Source: Paraburkholderia franconis
Lineage (GTDB): Bacteria > Pseudomonadota > Gammaproteobacteria > Burkholderiales > Burkholderiaceae
NCBI RefSeq assembly: GCF_009362735.1
Contig: NZ_WHNP01000054.1
Coordinates: 1-51,912, forward strand
Reading direction: 5' to 3'
DNA: 51,912 nucleotides
Positions 17,579 through 25,684 of this stretch are shown piece by piece (position 1 is the first letter of the stretch; every line of letters begins with the position of its first letter). A program made the translations under genes and the position numbers. The notes under the pieces are model-generated. The model did not search any database. It saw nothing but the letters and a program-made list of their open reading frames with translations, and had not been told where the DNA came from.

Positions 17579-18985
17579 TCATGTATAGCGTCTTATCACC
17601 TCATGCAGCCGGTCGCAGGATCTGGCGAGGTTCCTCTCCGGTGAAGTCGCGACACCCAACAAAAGTCCTGATCTCGCAGAGGCCGGCGATGCATACCAGG
17701 GTGACAGCGGTGGGGGACCTAATCCGAATGCCAACAATGCTCTCGCAATGGAGATGTCCGAGACGCCGTCGGGCAACCGCACGAGTACGGCCAAACCGGC
17801 AGTCGTTGTCTCGAAAGCGCGCTGCTCGAGGCATTTGAGCAATGCGTCGCGTTGAGCGGCATAAAGGCGCTTCATCCGTCTCAGATGGCGCATGTAGTGT
17901 CCGTCGCGCATGAACTGCGCCGTCGCGAGTTGCACAGACAGCCAAGGCGCCGGAGCCAGGCATGCTGCCACCTCTGCGAACCGGGATACAAGCGGCAAGG
18001 GAGCGACAACGAATCCCAATCGCAGTGCAGGACTGATCGTTTTGCTGAAGGAGCCAATATGAATGACGCGCTGGCCACGATCAAGCGACGCGAGCGCCGG
18101 CGCGGCGCGCGCCGTCAGTTGCAGCTCGCTCAGATAGTCGTCTTCAAGGACCCAGACTCCTTCTTTCGCAGCCCAGTCGAGAAGGCGCAGACGCCTGGCG
18201 AGCGAGAGCGTGGGACCGAGCGGTGCCTGTTGCCCGGGCGTTACGACAACAAGATCGGTGTTCGGCTCATGTTGGAGGCCGTAATCGATATTGAGCCCTT
18301 CCGCATCGACCGGTATCGGCGAAAGTGACATACCCGCGAGTTCCAACCCGTGTCGGGTGAACGGAAAACCCGGGTTCTCCACCCACGCCCTTTTGCCCTC
18401 GAGGCCCAGTACGCGTAGTGTCAGTCCGAGCCCGCCGCTAAACCCGCTTGTGATGACGATCTGGGCGGGTGAGCACGTGACGCCGCGCGAAATAGCGAGG
18501 TAGGCAGCTATCTCGCGCCGCAGTTCGAGTTCGCCCCGGGGATCGGGATAAACGACTGATGCGCTGGATTCCGCGCGTAGAGCGAATGACCGGACTCTGG
18601 TGAAAAGTCTGGCGGGTAGCGTTTCCTGTGCAGGCACGCCCATCTGGAAAATCGCCGGGCCTGCAGTGAGTTCCCCGTACATCTCCATGAACGACCCCGG
18701 ATCAGGCCGTTCTTCCAGTTGAACGGGAGCGGGCGGCCGATCCGCCACCCGCGTTCCCGTCGCCCGGGAAGCAATGATAAGTTGAGCGTCGGCAAGTCGG
18801 TCGTATGCCAGGCGCACCGTGCCCCGGGCAACGCCAAGTTGGGCTGCAAGGTCCAGCCACGATGGCAGACGTGCTCCCGCCCCAAGCACGCCGCTCTCGA
18901 TTGCAGTGCTGATTGCCTTGCGGATCTGCTCGGCCAATGGAGTCTTCGCAGACCGATCGAGTTGTATTTGCAGCGGCTTGGTCAT
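17579..18985 (-). CDS. MocR-family regulator (GntR winged helix plus aminotransferase-like domain)
   Basis: A 468-residue PLP-dependent-type regulator. The N-terminal winged helix reads PLAEQIRKAISTAIESG, then LPSWLDLAAQLGVARGTVRLAYDRL. The large C-terminal domain follows the class I aminotransferase fold: YPDPRGELELRREIAAYL, then VITSGFSGGL, VLEDDYLSEL, and the PLP lysine region IHIGSFSKTISPALRLGF. The start at 18985 was chosen over a start five codons upstream because homology begins there. It is divergent from an exported cupin gene 94 bp away. MocR proteins usually control a divergent neighbour, so the cupin gene is the likely target. Confidence 0.88.
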   Translation of the reverse strand: MTKPLQIQLDRSAKTPLAEQIRKAISTAIESGVLGAGARLPSWLDLAAQLGVARGTVRLAYDRLADAQLIIASRATGTRVADRPPAPVQLEERPDPGSFMEMYGELTAGPAIFQMGVPAQETLPARLFTRVRSFALRAESSASVVYPDPRGELELRREIAAYLAISRGVTCSPAQIVITSGFSGGLGLTLRVLGLEGKRAWVENPGFPFTRHGLELAGMSLSPIPVDAEGLNIDYGLQHEPNTDLVVVTPGQQAPLGPTLSLARRLRLLDWAAKEGVWVLEDDYLSELQLTARAAPALASLDRGQRVIHIGSFSKTISPALRLGFVVAPLPLVSRFAEVAACLAPAPWLSVQLATAQFMRDGHYMRHLRRMKRLYAAQRDALLKCLEQRAFETTTAGLAVLVRLPDGVSDISIARALLAFGLGPPPLSPWYASPASARSGLLLGVATSPERNLARSCDRLHEVIRRYT

Positions 18986-19178
18986 CCGGTCATGGTGCAT
19001 AAAAAATGTTCATTCCTGGTTCTTACTTGTGGCCCAGAGCGTGGCCACAATACAAGTGCCATAAGGAGAAGCATCCTCATGAACGTTCGATCTGTCCTCG
19101 CTGTTGCCTGCGCAGCCGTTGCGTTCACCATCTCCATGCCAGCTACCGCGCACGGGATGGGTGAAACCGTCACACCCA
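18968..19178. repeat. Direct repeat copy 1 (regulator/cupin promoter segment)
   Basis: This 211-bp segment covers the first six codons of the MocR gene, the divergent promoter region and the signal-peptide codons of the cupin gene. It recurs at 21494-21704 with no insertions or deletions and only scattered base changes, at a constant offset of 2,526 bp. Confidence 0.9.
19027..19050. promoter_or_regulatory. Inverted repeat TTGTGGCC N8 GGCCACAA, likely operator
   Basis: Perfect 8-bp arms separated by eight bases in the promoter between the MocR gene and the cupin gene. In the second copy (21553-21576) one base in each arm has changed, giving TTGTGACC and AGCCACAA, while the outer TTGTG and CACAA stay. 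The conserved outer bases and the divergent position make it the best candidate site for the MocR regulator. Confidence 0.55.
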
Positions 19179-19495
19179 ACTTCGAGCATGCCATCCCCAA
19201 CATTCCTGGCAAGTCATTGTCCGCCGTGGTTGTCGACTATGCCCCTGGTGGAGCGTCGCCGGCACACGAGCACGCGAAGTCGGCTCTCATCTACGCCTAT
19301 GTTGTCTCGGGTGCCATTGAGTCACAAGTAAACGATGGCACGAAGCGAACCTATCATGCCGGCGAAAGTTTCTTTGAGGAGCCGGGTTCGCTTCATCGTG
19401 TGAGCCGTAATGCGAGCAAGACCAGGCCCGCGAAACTGCTGGCGGTGTTCGTGGTTGATTCCAACGACAAGGCCCTGACCACACCACTCAAGTAA
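19079..19495 (+). CDS. Exported single-domain cupin protein
   Basis: A 138-residue protein with a signal peptide (about residues 1-24, ending ATAHG). The rest is one cupin barrel. The metal motif is partly visible: PAHEHAKSALIYAYVVSG (residues 61-78) with two His, and a second motif FEEPGSLHRVSRNAS with a His near residue 106. It may be a small periplasmic metal-dependent isomerase, dioxygenase or sensor. AAGGAGAAG lies before the ATG at 19079. It is divergent from a MocR gene and precedes a broken carboxymuconolactone-decarboxylase-type gene by 27 bp, likely in one transcript. Confidence 0.83.
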   Translation: MNVRSVLAVACAAVAFTISMPATAHGMGETVTPNFEHAIPNIPGKSLSAVVVDYAPGGASPAHEHAKSALIYAYVVSGAIESQVNDGTKRTYHAGESFFEEPGSLHRVSRNASKTRPAKLLAVFVVDSNDKALTTPLK

Positions 19496-19521
19496 ATCAG
19501 GCACATCCAAGGAGTAAACAC

Positions 19522-20061
19522 ATGACCAGGCGTCTCGGCTACAACCCGATCGCGCCCGACCCGGACCCCCGGTCTATCAACTCCATCGTCCACTTACGCG
19601 CGTACGACCGCAAGCTGCATAGGCACTTCGGCCGGGGAAAACGCGCAGCGACGCGATCGTGCTCGTCAGGATGATCGACGCACCGCTGCTTCAATTGGGC
19701 GCGAGTTCGCTCGATCGCATTTCACAGCAGATCCCAATGTTCTCGGCAAGCCGCGCAAATTCCGCTGATTACAGCATTGCCATGCATGCAACGTTTGCGG
19801 CCAAACTCGGGGCATCGGCTGATGTCGTCGAGCCACTGCGGAACGGAGGCGCGATTCACGATCAGAAGCTTGAAGCCGTGCGCCGATTCGCTGCCGCCAT
19901 CGCGACCAACCGGACGCAGGTGTCGGACAGCGACGTCGACGCGCTGAAGGGGGGCTGGCTTCGATCACCGCGCGATGGTCGCGATTGCACTGGCAGCCGC
20001 CGCGAATACGCTTGTGAACAGCAATGTGATGGCGGGCATCGTACATGCCGTTCGCCATGAC
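19522..20061 (+). pseudogene. Broken carboxymuconolactone-decarboxylase/AhpD-like gene lacking the CxxC
   Basis: A start with AAGGAG (19509-19514) follows the cupin gene, but the N-terminal frame soon ends. The recognisable domain is in the frame from 19659: ANSADYSIAMHATFAAKLG, then HDQKLEAVRRFAAAIATNRTQ. A run of six G near 19949-19954 shifts the frame again; the expected GFDHRAMVAIALAAAANTLVNS continues in the next frame. So at least two frame breaks are present. The usual CxxC of AhpD-like enzymes is replaced by D-Y-S at NSADYSIAMH, so it would lack the redox cysteines even if repaired. Confidence 0.55.
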
Positions 20062-20130
20062 TCATCCCGCGACGCAAAGCGGATATCAGCGCGGCACAGA
20101 CGAGACGGACTGGCGCAGGGCGTAGCCCGA

Positions 20131-21078
20131 TTAGTTCCCCGCGCCCGCACGACGCCTGAAAGCGGTCGGGTCCATGCCGTGCATTGCGTGGAACGCCTGC
20201 GAGAAGTTGCTTCGACTCGTGAATCCGACCATCCTCGCTACCTCAGCGACCGGGCGCGTGGTCGTCGCCAGCAATTCGGCCGCTTTTCGGAGCCGCACGA
20301 GCTTCAACATGCTCATCGGCGGCTGCCCGAATGCCTTCATGAACTGGGCAGCAAACGCGGAGCGGCTCATGCCGGCGATATCGGCTAACCGCTCCACGGT
20401 CCACGGCGACGACGGGCGCTCAAAGATTGCTTCGAGCGTCCCTGCGAGCCGCTTGTCGGCAAAGCCTGTCGCCCAAGGCAGCTCTGTTCCCCCAGCGTCG
20501 ATCTGCCGCCGCATCACCATGATCAGGCACTGCTTGAGCAGGGCTTCCACCAGTGCACGCGAGCCGAGCCCCGGCTGCGCGCATTCTGCCAGCAGCATGA
20601 CGAACTGGTTCTTCAAACCCGACTGCCCGTCGAACTGTGCGATCAGCGGCCGACGCAGCGCGCTGAATGGATCCGTGCCGTGATTCGTGTCGAGCTTCAA
20701 TTCACCGCATGCCGTGGCGATGCCGGCCGCGCCTTCACCCGCCTGGATTGTCGGCACTGTTTCTCGCGAAGGCCAGTCTGTGAGACGTCCGTGGTTCGTT
20801 TCGTTGCTGGGCGACGGACGGCCGCTTTCGATCGCGTAAGCGATGCCAGGCGGTAACAGCACAAAACTGTGCGAACTCAGCGTGACGCGCTCGCCCGTTT
20901 GCGTCACGAGTGCGCCTCTGCCTTCCAGGCAGTAGTGAAGGCTTGCCGTTGCGCAGGCGTCGAAGCGGGCGCTCCAGCCGTCGCGAATGTCGCACAGGGT
21001 GAAATTCGCCACGCCGATGTCCAGCGCGGCAAGGAAGCGTTCGAGGACGGGAAGCTCAAAGATAGCGCGACTAGTCAT
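20131..21078 (-). CDS. AraC-family regulator with cupin sensor domain
   Basis: A 315-residue regulator. The N-terminal half is a cupin-type sensor (LHYCLEGRGALVTQTGERV, then SFVLLPPGIAYAI). The C-terminal DNA-binding part has two helix-turn-helix motifs: VERLADIAGMSRSAFAAQF followed by the second, RPVAEVARMVGFTSRSNFSQA, ending FHAMHGMDPTAFRRR. It is divergent from a small carboxymuconolactone-decarboxylase gene 85 bp away, which it probably controls. Such pairs often respond to electrophiles or oxidants; this is an inference. Confidence 0.9.
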   Translation of the reverse strand: MTSRAIFELPVLERFLAALDIGVANFTLCDIRDGWSARFDACATASLHYCLEGRGALVTQTGERVTLSSHSFVLLPPGIAYAIESGRPSPSNETNHGRLTDWPSRETVPTIQAGEGAAGIATACGELKLDTNHGTDPFSALRRPLIAQFDGQSGLKNQFVMLLAECAQPGLGSRALVEALLKQCLIMVMRRQIDAGGTELPWATGFADKRLAGTLEAIFERPSSPWTVERLADIAGMSRSAFAAQFMKAFGQPPMSMLKLVRLRKAAELLATTTRPVAEVARMVGFTSRSNFSQAFHAMHGMDPTAFRRRAGAGN

Positions 21079-21163
21079 GGACGAATTCGAACCAAATCGA
21101 GACCAAATGGAACGGGCACCTCTCTACTATAAACATGCAGGCCATTGATTACAGGAGAACCCC

Positions 21164-21469
21164 ATGTTCGATATGAAGCATCTTAGCCGACTCAAGAAGC
21201 TGGACGAAAACGCACCGGAAGCGATGAAAACTTTCTGGGCATTTGACAAGGCGGTCTTTGAAGAAGGCGCGTTGAGTGCGCAACAGAAGCAGCTTATTGC
21301 CGTCGCCGTCGCATTGACGACGCAGTGTCCCTACTGCATCGAACTGCACACAAAAGCTGCGCGCGACGCAGGCGCCAGCGAAGCGCAACTATCGGAAGCC
21401 GCGCTCGTGGCGGCGGCCATTCGTGCAGGCGGCGCCATCACGCACGCTTCACATCTGTTCCGGGGTTAA
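21164..21469 (+). CDS. Small carboxymuconolactone decarboxylase / AhpD-like protein
   Basis: A 101-residue helical protein. The core motif is CPYCIELHTKAA with Cys55, Cys58 and His62, the thiol pair and proton relay of AhpD-like peroxidases. The C-terminal part, AALVAAAIRAGGAITHASHLF, is the usual second helix pair. AGGAG precedes the ATG. It is divergent from the AraC gene. It probably reduces peroxides or carries out a related redox reaction in the cytosol; no partner reductase is adjacent. Confidence 0.88.
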   Translation: MFDMKHLSRLKKLDENAPEAMKTFWAFDKAVFEEGALSAQQKQLIAVAVALTTQCPYCIELHTKAARDAGASEAQLSEAALVAAAIRAGGAITHASHLFRG

Positions 21470-21493
21470 GCCCGGTAATGTGCAGCGGCTTGG

Positions 21494-21704
21494 TTGCAGC
21501 GGCTTGGTCATCCGGTCATGGTACATAAAAAATGTTCATTTCTGGTTCTTACTTGTGACCCAATGCGCAGCCACAATACAAGAGCCATAAGGAGAAGCAT
21601 CCTCATGAACATTCGATCTGTCCTCGCTGCTGCCTCCGCAGCCGTTGCCTTCACCATCTCAATGCCTGCTACTGCGCGCGGGATCGGTGAAACCGTCACA
21701 TCCA
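21494..21704. repeat. Direct repeat copy 2 (degenerate regulator/cupin promoter segment)
   Basis: Copy of 18968-19178 at +2,526 bp. It keeps six codons of the MocR start, the promoter, the ribosome site AAGGAG and a start codon at 21605. A truncated cupin signal peptide (MNIRSVLAAASAAVAFTISM and on) follows, ending in a stop at 21709. Beyond it the sequence joins a broken AhpD-like gene. The copy looks like the remains of a second regulator-plus-cupin unit. Confidence 0.88.
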
Positions 21705-22090
21705 GCTGAACTGGCTTACCTTCGTGTCTCACACATCAACAACTGTGCCTACTGCTTCTACATCGATACGCGCGACCTGCTGAAGAAAGGCTTGAAGGTC
21801 GAAAGCTGGCGCTGGTACAAGCGTGGGCGGAAGCCGGCGGTCTGTTTGACGAACATGAGCGTGCAGCCCTTGCGTGAGCCCGAGTCGGTCACTCGTGTCG
21901 CGCAGACTGGCATAACCGGTTAGGAATGCATAGCAGCTATTACAGTGTTCGATGAGCGGGAACTCGTGGATCTCACGATCGCGATCAGCCTGATGAACAC
22001 TTATAACCGTCTCGCAATCAGCTTCCGGAATATGCGTCAGGCTGCGCTGGAGAAGTGGGACCTGAAAAGTTGGATGCCACGGCATTTCAG
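21705..22090 (+). pseudogene. Degenerate AhpD-like gene fused behind promoter copy 2
   Basis: Pieces of a longer AhpD-type protein are readable in several frames. First comes ELAYLRVSHINNCAYCFYID with the CxxC, then TRDLLKKGLKVES. A shifted segment follows whose sense is QAWAEAGGLFDEHERAAL and ESVTRVAQTGI. Finally there is VFDERELVDLTIAISLMNTY and NRLAISFRN. Several frame changes and a stop at about 21921 make it non-functional. The order of the pieces is intact, so the gene decayed in place. Confidence 0.65.
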
Positions 22091-22465
22091 TTGAAGCGCC
22101 GCAGCAAGGAGAGACTTGTGAAGATTTTCCTTGCAGGCGCCTGTAGCTGCTCGCCAGTTTCTCGCTCGCGCGGCAGCCGGCCATGCCGGCGCAGATGTGG
22201 CTGCTGCTACTGGCGGCCGTTCGGAGTTTCTATTGCTTCTTCGCGGCTGTGCCGGTTGCGCGTACGCGTGCCGCTCTGTACCAGCCGCGTATGCGTCGAT
22301 CCGCGCTTGCTGAAGTACCGCGGGCCGACTGCAAGAGACTCATCCGTTCAGCAACCACCAGAAGCAGAGGAGAAAACGTCGCCCAACACCTTGGACGAGA
22401 GCAGGTCCGCATAGAGCGAAAGCACGCTTGTGCCTCCACTTATCCCTTAACGCATAGGAATCGCT
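22091..22465. other. Intergenic stretch with a possible NAD(P)-binding-domain scrap
   Basis: About 375 bp without a sound gene. A GTG at 22119 opens KIFLAGA, and a shifted frame continues with ARQFLARAAAGHAGADV, which vaguely recalls the first strand and helix of an NAD(P)-dependent epimerase or NmrA-like protein. This could be another eroded gene start. The evidence is weak. Confidence 0.3.
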
Positions 22466-23101
22466 ATGAGCAATGGAACCACCATGACCAACGCCGTCAT
22501 CGAATGTATCTTGAGCCGAAGCGCCGCGAAGTACTACGACCCTGCCGCCACCTTGAGCGACGACCAGATCCGCGAACTGGTGCGAATCGGCACCACCGCG
22601 CCGACATCCTTCCACTTGCAGAACTGGCGCTTCATCGCCGTACGCACGCCGGAAGCCAAAGCTCGACTGAGTCCGATCGCCTGGAATCAGCCCGCGATCA
22701 CCGAAGCAGCCGTTACCTTCATCGTCTGCGGCCAGTTGGCCGATTCCAGCGTAATACCGGAGCGCCTGTCACCGCTGGTGGAAGCGGGCGTCATGCCGGC
22801 AACGATGGTGCCGGAATGGGAAATCCCCGCACGCGATCTGTACATGGAGTACCCGCAGCGCCAGCGCGACGAGGCAGTACGCACCGGCACCTTCGGCGCG
22901 GCGGCGATGATCTATGCGGCCCGCTCGCTGGGCCTGGGTTCGACGCCGATGATCGGTTTCGATGCCCAAGCGGTGCACCGCGAATTCGGACTGGCCGAGG
23001 ACGAAGTACCCGTCATGCTGTTGTCCGTAGGGACGGAGCGTCCGGGAAACTGGTCGCAGAAGCCGCGCCGTCCGCTGGCCGATGTGTTGGATCTGGTATA
23101 G
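22466..23101 (+). CDS. Nitroreductase-family protein
   Basis: A 211-residue flavoprotein-type nitroreductase. The N-terminal region with SRSAAKYYDPAATLSDDQI, then GTTAPTSFHLQNWRFIAV is the FMN-binding start of the family. GTFGAAAMIYAARSLGLGS and PVMLLSVGTE follow, as usual. These enzymes use NAD(P)H to reduce nitro groups, quinones or enals. The ATG at 22466 has AGGAA before it; a second ATG lies six codons on. Surrounding AhpD-like, SDR and GST genes fit a detoxification role. Confidence 0.88.
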   Translation: MSNGTTMTNAVIECILSRSAAKYYDPAATLSDDQIRELVRIGTTAPTSFHLQNWRFIAVRTPEAKARLSPIAWNQPAITEAAVTFIVCGQLADSSVIPERLSPLVEAGVMPATMVPEWEIPARDLYMEYPQRQRDEAVRTGTFGAAAMIYAARSLGLGSTPMIGFDAQAVHREFGLAEDEVPVMLLSVGTERPGNWSQKPRRPLADVLDLV

Positions 23102-23289
23102 GTGCGTCGCCGCGGCAGTGGTCGTACCGAACGACCAGGCGCATGCCACGTGAGAGGCAACCGCAACTTACCTCCCACTTGAAGGCCTGATCAGCTTCGA
23201 CCCAGGAGCCTGGCAGGAAGTAAGCCGGGGGATGGTTCTCACACGGACTTTCCTCAATTAGTGAAACCAGTAACTCAAGGAAGACTACG

Positions 23290-23835
23290 ATGCCAAGAAG
23301 TACCGCTCTAAAGCCGGACCAGGTGCCGGCCGATTCGAAACCGACTCTCGATACGTTCACCAAGAACATCGGGTTCACCCCAAATATGATGGCGACCTTT
23401 GCGCAGAGCCCGATCGCGTTCAACTCATGGGCCACCCTGCTCGGCTCCTTAAGCAAGGCACTCGACGTGAAGACGCGTGACGGCATCGGGCTCGCTGTCT
23501 CTGAAGTGAATGGCTGCAACTACTGCCTGACGGTTCACAGCTTTACGGCCAAGCATATGGCGCAGCTGCCGGCCGATGAAATCATTCTCGCCCGGAAGGG
23601 CCATGCCAGCGACCCGAAGCGGGACGCCGCCCTCCAGTTTGCGCGCAAAGTCATCGAGACCCGTGGAAAGGTCAGTGACGCCGACCTGAAAGCGGTCCGC
23701 GATGCTGGCTACACGGATGCGAACGTCATGGAGATTGTCGCGCTGGTGGCCATGTACTCCCTGACGAACTTTTTCAATAACGTGTTCGATCCGGAGAAGG
23801 ACTTTCCCGCCGTTACGCCGGCTGGCTCGATCTGA
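23290..23835 (+). CDS. AhpD-like peroxidase-related protein (carboxymuconolactone decarboxylase domain)
   Basis: A 181-residue protein of the peroxidase-related AhpD group. The thiol motif is NGCNYCLTVHSF with Cys76, Cys79 and His83. The second half (DPKRDAALQFARKVIETRG, then DADLKAVRDAGYTDANVME, ending FNNVFDPEKDFPAV) is the standard arrangement. AAGGAAG stands before the ATG. It follows the nitroreductase gene after 188 bp on the same strand. A role in peroxide or electrophile removal is likely from family knowledge. Confidence 0.9.
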   Translation: MPRSTALKPDQVPADSKPTLDTFTKNIGFTPNMMATFAQSPIAFNSWATLLGSLSKALDVKTRDGIGLAVSEVNGCNYCLTVHSFTAKHMAQLPADEIILARKGHASDPKRDAALQFARKVIETRGKVSDADLKAVRDAGYTDANVMEIVALVAMYSLTNFFNNVFDPEKDFPAVTPAGSI

Positions 23836-24130
23836 ACTCGATCCGGTCGCATCGACTCTCTCCGAGGGTCGTGGGAGGTTCGATGTGATGCGGGCCTAAG
23901 GCCAAAGCCCGGATGCACCCAGGAGAGATTTTTGGGAACGTGTCCGGGCCCATTTCATATGCGCCGACAAGGTTAGGACACTTTCACACCAAATCAGGAT
24001 TCCACTGTGACGGGATCGCCAGATGCGGTACTACGGCGGTCGTGTCGAGGAACAGTCGCTCGTGCCGCCCGGCGACGTGCGGATCGGCCGCATCAGTCTC
24101 GACGAGTGGCTGGCGCAGGCCAAAAAACGG

Positions 24131-24161
24131 TTGATTCGGGTTTGTGCGAAACCTGAATCAA
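24131..24161. promoter_or_regulatory. 31-bp near-perfect palindrome upstream of the SDR gene
   Basis: Arms TTGATTCGGGTTT and AAACCTGAATCAA surround GTGCG, with only one mismatch in 13 bp. It lies 77 bp before the SDR start, in the otherwise gene-free stretch 23836-24238. The symmetry and position suggest an operator for a dimeric repressor; as RNA it would fold into a strong hairpin and could end the upstream transcript. No regulator gene is adjacent. Confidence 0.55.
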
Positions 24162-24238
24162 TGCGTCTACATTTGCTTGGGTCCGGAGACCTCAGCTCGA
24201 TCGGCATTGAAGCGGAGCAATATTTTCCTGGGTAAAGC

Positions 24239-24949
24239 ATGAACAAGTCACAGAAGGTTGTTGTCGTCACCGGCGCGTCACAAGGCATCGGCGCTGAAGT
24301 CGTAAAGGCATTCCGAAAGCTCGATTACCGCATTGTCGCAACCTCATGTTCGATCAAGCTGTCGGACGACGAGAACATCCTGAGCATCGCCGGTGACATC
24401 GGCGATCCCACAACCGCCGAACGTGTCATTTCCGAAGGTGTCGCGCGATTTGGCCGGATCGATACGCTGGTGAACAACGCCGGCATCTACATCGGAAAGC
24501 CTTTCACCGAACACACCGCCGAAGACTACGCCGCCGTGATGAATGTGAACATGGCGGGCTTCTATCACATCACGCAACTCGCGATCGCCGAGATGGAAAA
24601 GCATTCGAGTGGCCATGTGGTGAGCGTCACGGCTAGCATAGACCACGCTGCAATCAGCGGAATCTACTCGGTCCTGGCGGCTCTGACGAAGGGCGGCCTC
24701 AACGCTGCCACGAAGTCACTAGCGATCGAGTACGCAAGGAAGGGCATTCGCGTGAACGCCGTCGCTCCGGGGATCATAAAGACGCCGATGCACGCGCCTG
24801 AAACTTACGAAGCGCTGGGAGCTTTCCATCCTATCGGACGCATGGGTGAAGCAAGCGATATTGCCAACGCCATTCTCTTTCTCGACTCAGCACCGTTCAT
24901 CACTGGAGAGATCCTGCACGTCGACGGCGGGCAAAGTGCTGGCCGCTGA
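24239..24949 (+). CDS. Short-chain dehydrogenase/reductase with atypical active site
   Basis: A 236-residue SDR. The cofactor loop TGASQGIG is at residues 11-18 and NNAG at 79-82. The usual catalytic Tyr-x-x-x-Lys is altered: Lys151 is present in VLAALTKGG, but position 147 is Ala. A Tyr occurs at 143. The C-terminal GRMGEASDIANAILFLDS and ITGEILHVDGGQSAGR are standard. I recall a sub-group with the same ALTKGGL pattern, so the change may be normal for that group. The substrate is unknown. The gene precedes a GST gene by 39 bp, probably in one operon. Confidence 0.88.
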   Translation: MNKSQKVVVVTGASQGIGAEVVKAFRKLDYRIVATSCSIKLSDDENILSIAGDIGDPTTAERVISEGVARFGRIDTLVNNAGIYIGKPFTEHTAEDYAAVMNVNMAGFYHITQLAIAEMEKHSSGHVVSVTASIDHAAISGIYSVLAALTKGGLNAATKSLAIEYARKGIRVNAVAPGIIKTPMHAPETYEALGAFHPIGRMGEASDIANAILFLDSAPFITGEILHVDGGQSAGR

Positions 24950-24988
24950 GATGCGCCATTACGGATGGAATCACCGAGGAGGAAGAAA

Positions 24989-25684
24989 GTGACACTCGAT
25001 CATCCAATTTTCACGCGCTGGCCGGCGCAGTACCCCGATCGGCTCCAGCTCTTTTCCCTGCCGACGCCTAACGGAGTGAAGGTCGGCATCATGCTGGAGG
25101 AGACGGGCCTCGCCTATGAGCCGCACCGCATCGACATCCTGGCGAACGAGAACAGCGATCCGGCCTTCGTCGCGCTCAACCCCAATGGCAAGATTCCGGC
25201 GATCTACGATCCCAATGGTCCGAGCGGCGGGCCGCTGGCGTTGTTCGAATCGGGAGCGATCCTGATCTATCTCGCCGACAAGACGGGGCAGTTCCTCTCG
25301 ACCGATCCCAACACGCGCTATGAAACGATCCAGTGGCTGATGTGGCAGATGGGCGGTGTCGGGCCGATGTTCGGCCAGGTCGGCTTCTTCAACAAATTCG
25401 CCGGCAAGGACTATGAGGACAAGCGGCCGCGCGATCGATACGTGAGTGAGTCGGCGCGGCTGCTCGGTGTGCTCGACTCGCGGCTGTCGATCCGCGACTG
25501 GATCATGGACGACGGCTACAGCATCGCCGACATCTCGCTGCTCGGCTGGGTGCGCAATCTGATCGGCTTCTATGAGGCGCGCGAGATCGTCGGTTTCGAC
25601 CGGTTCACGCATGTCCAGCGCTGGTTCGACCGCGGTCTCGCGCGGCCGGCGGTGCAGCGCGGGCTGCAGGTGACAGCGGCTTAA
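24989..25684 (+). CDS. Glutathione S-transferase (YfcG/YghU-like)
   Basis: A 231-residue protein with the thioredoxin-fold domain first: LQLFSLPTPNGVKVGIMLEE, later NPNGKIPAIYDPNGP and LFESGAILIYLADKTG. The helical domain follows (ETIQWLMWQMGGVGPMFGQ). This matches the YfcG/YghU type that acts as a disulfide-bond reductase using glutathione. The GTG at 24989 was chosen because GAGGAGG lies six bases before it; the in-frame ATG at 24965 would overlap this site. It follows the SDR gene. Confidence 0.9.
   Translation: MTLDHPIFTRWPAQYPDRLQLFSLPTPNGVKVGIMLEETGLAYEPHRIDILANENSDPAFVALNPNGKIPAIYDPNGPSGGPLALFESGAILIYLADKTGQFLSTDPNTRYETIQWLMWQMGGVGPMFGQVGFFNKFAGKDYEDKRPRDRYVSESARLLGVLDSRLSIRDWIMDDGYSIADISLLGWVRNLIGFYEAREIVGFDRFTHVQRWFDRGLARPAVQRGLQVTAA

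Noticed and set aside
24023..24235. A 70-codon frame before the SDR gene
   Set aside because: It has a plausible helix (SLDEWLAQAKKRLIRV) but no ribosome site, and the palindrome lies within it. Kept as non-coding.
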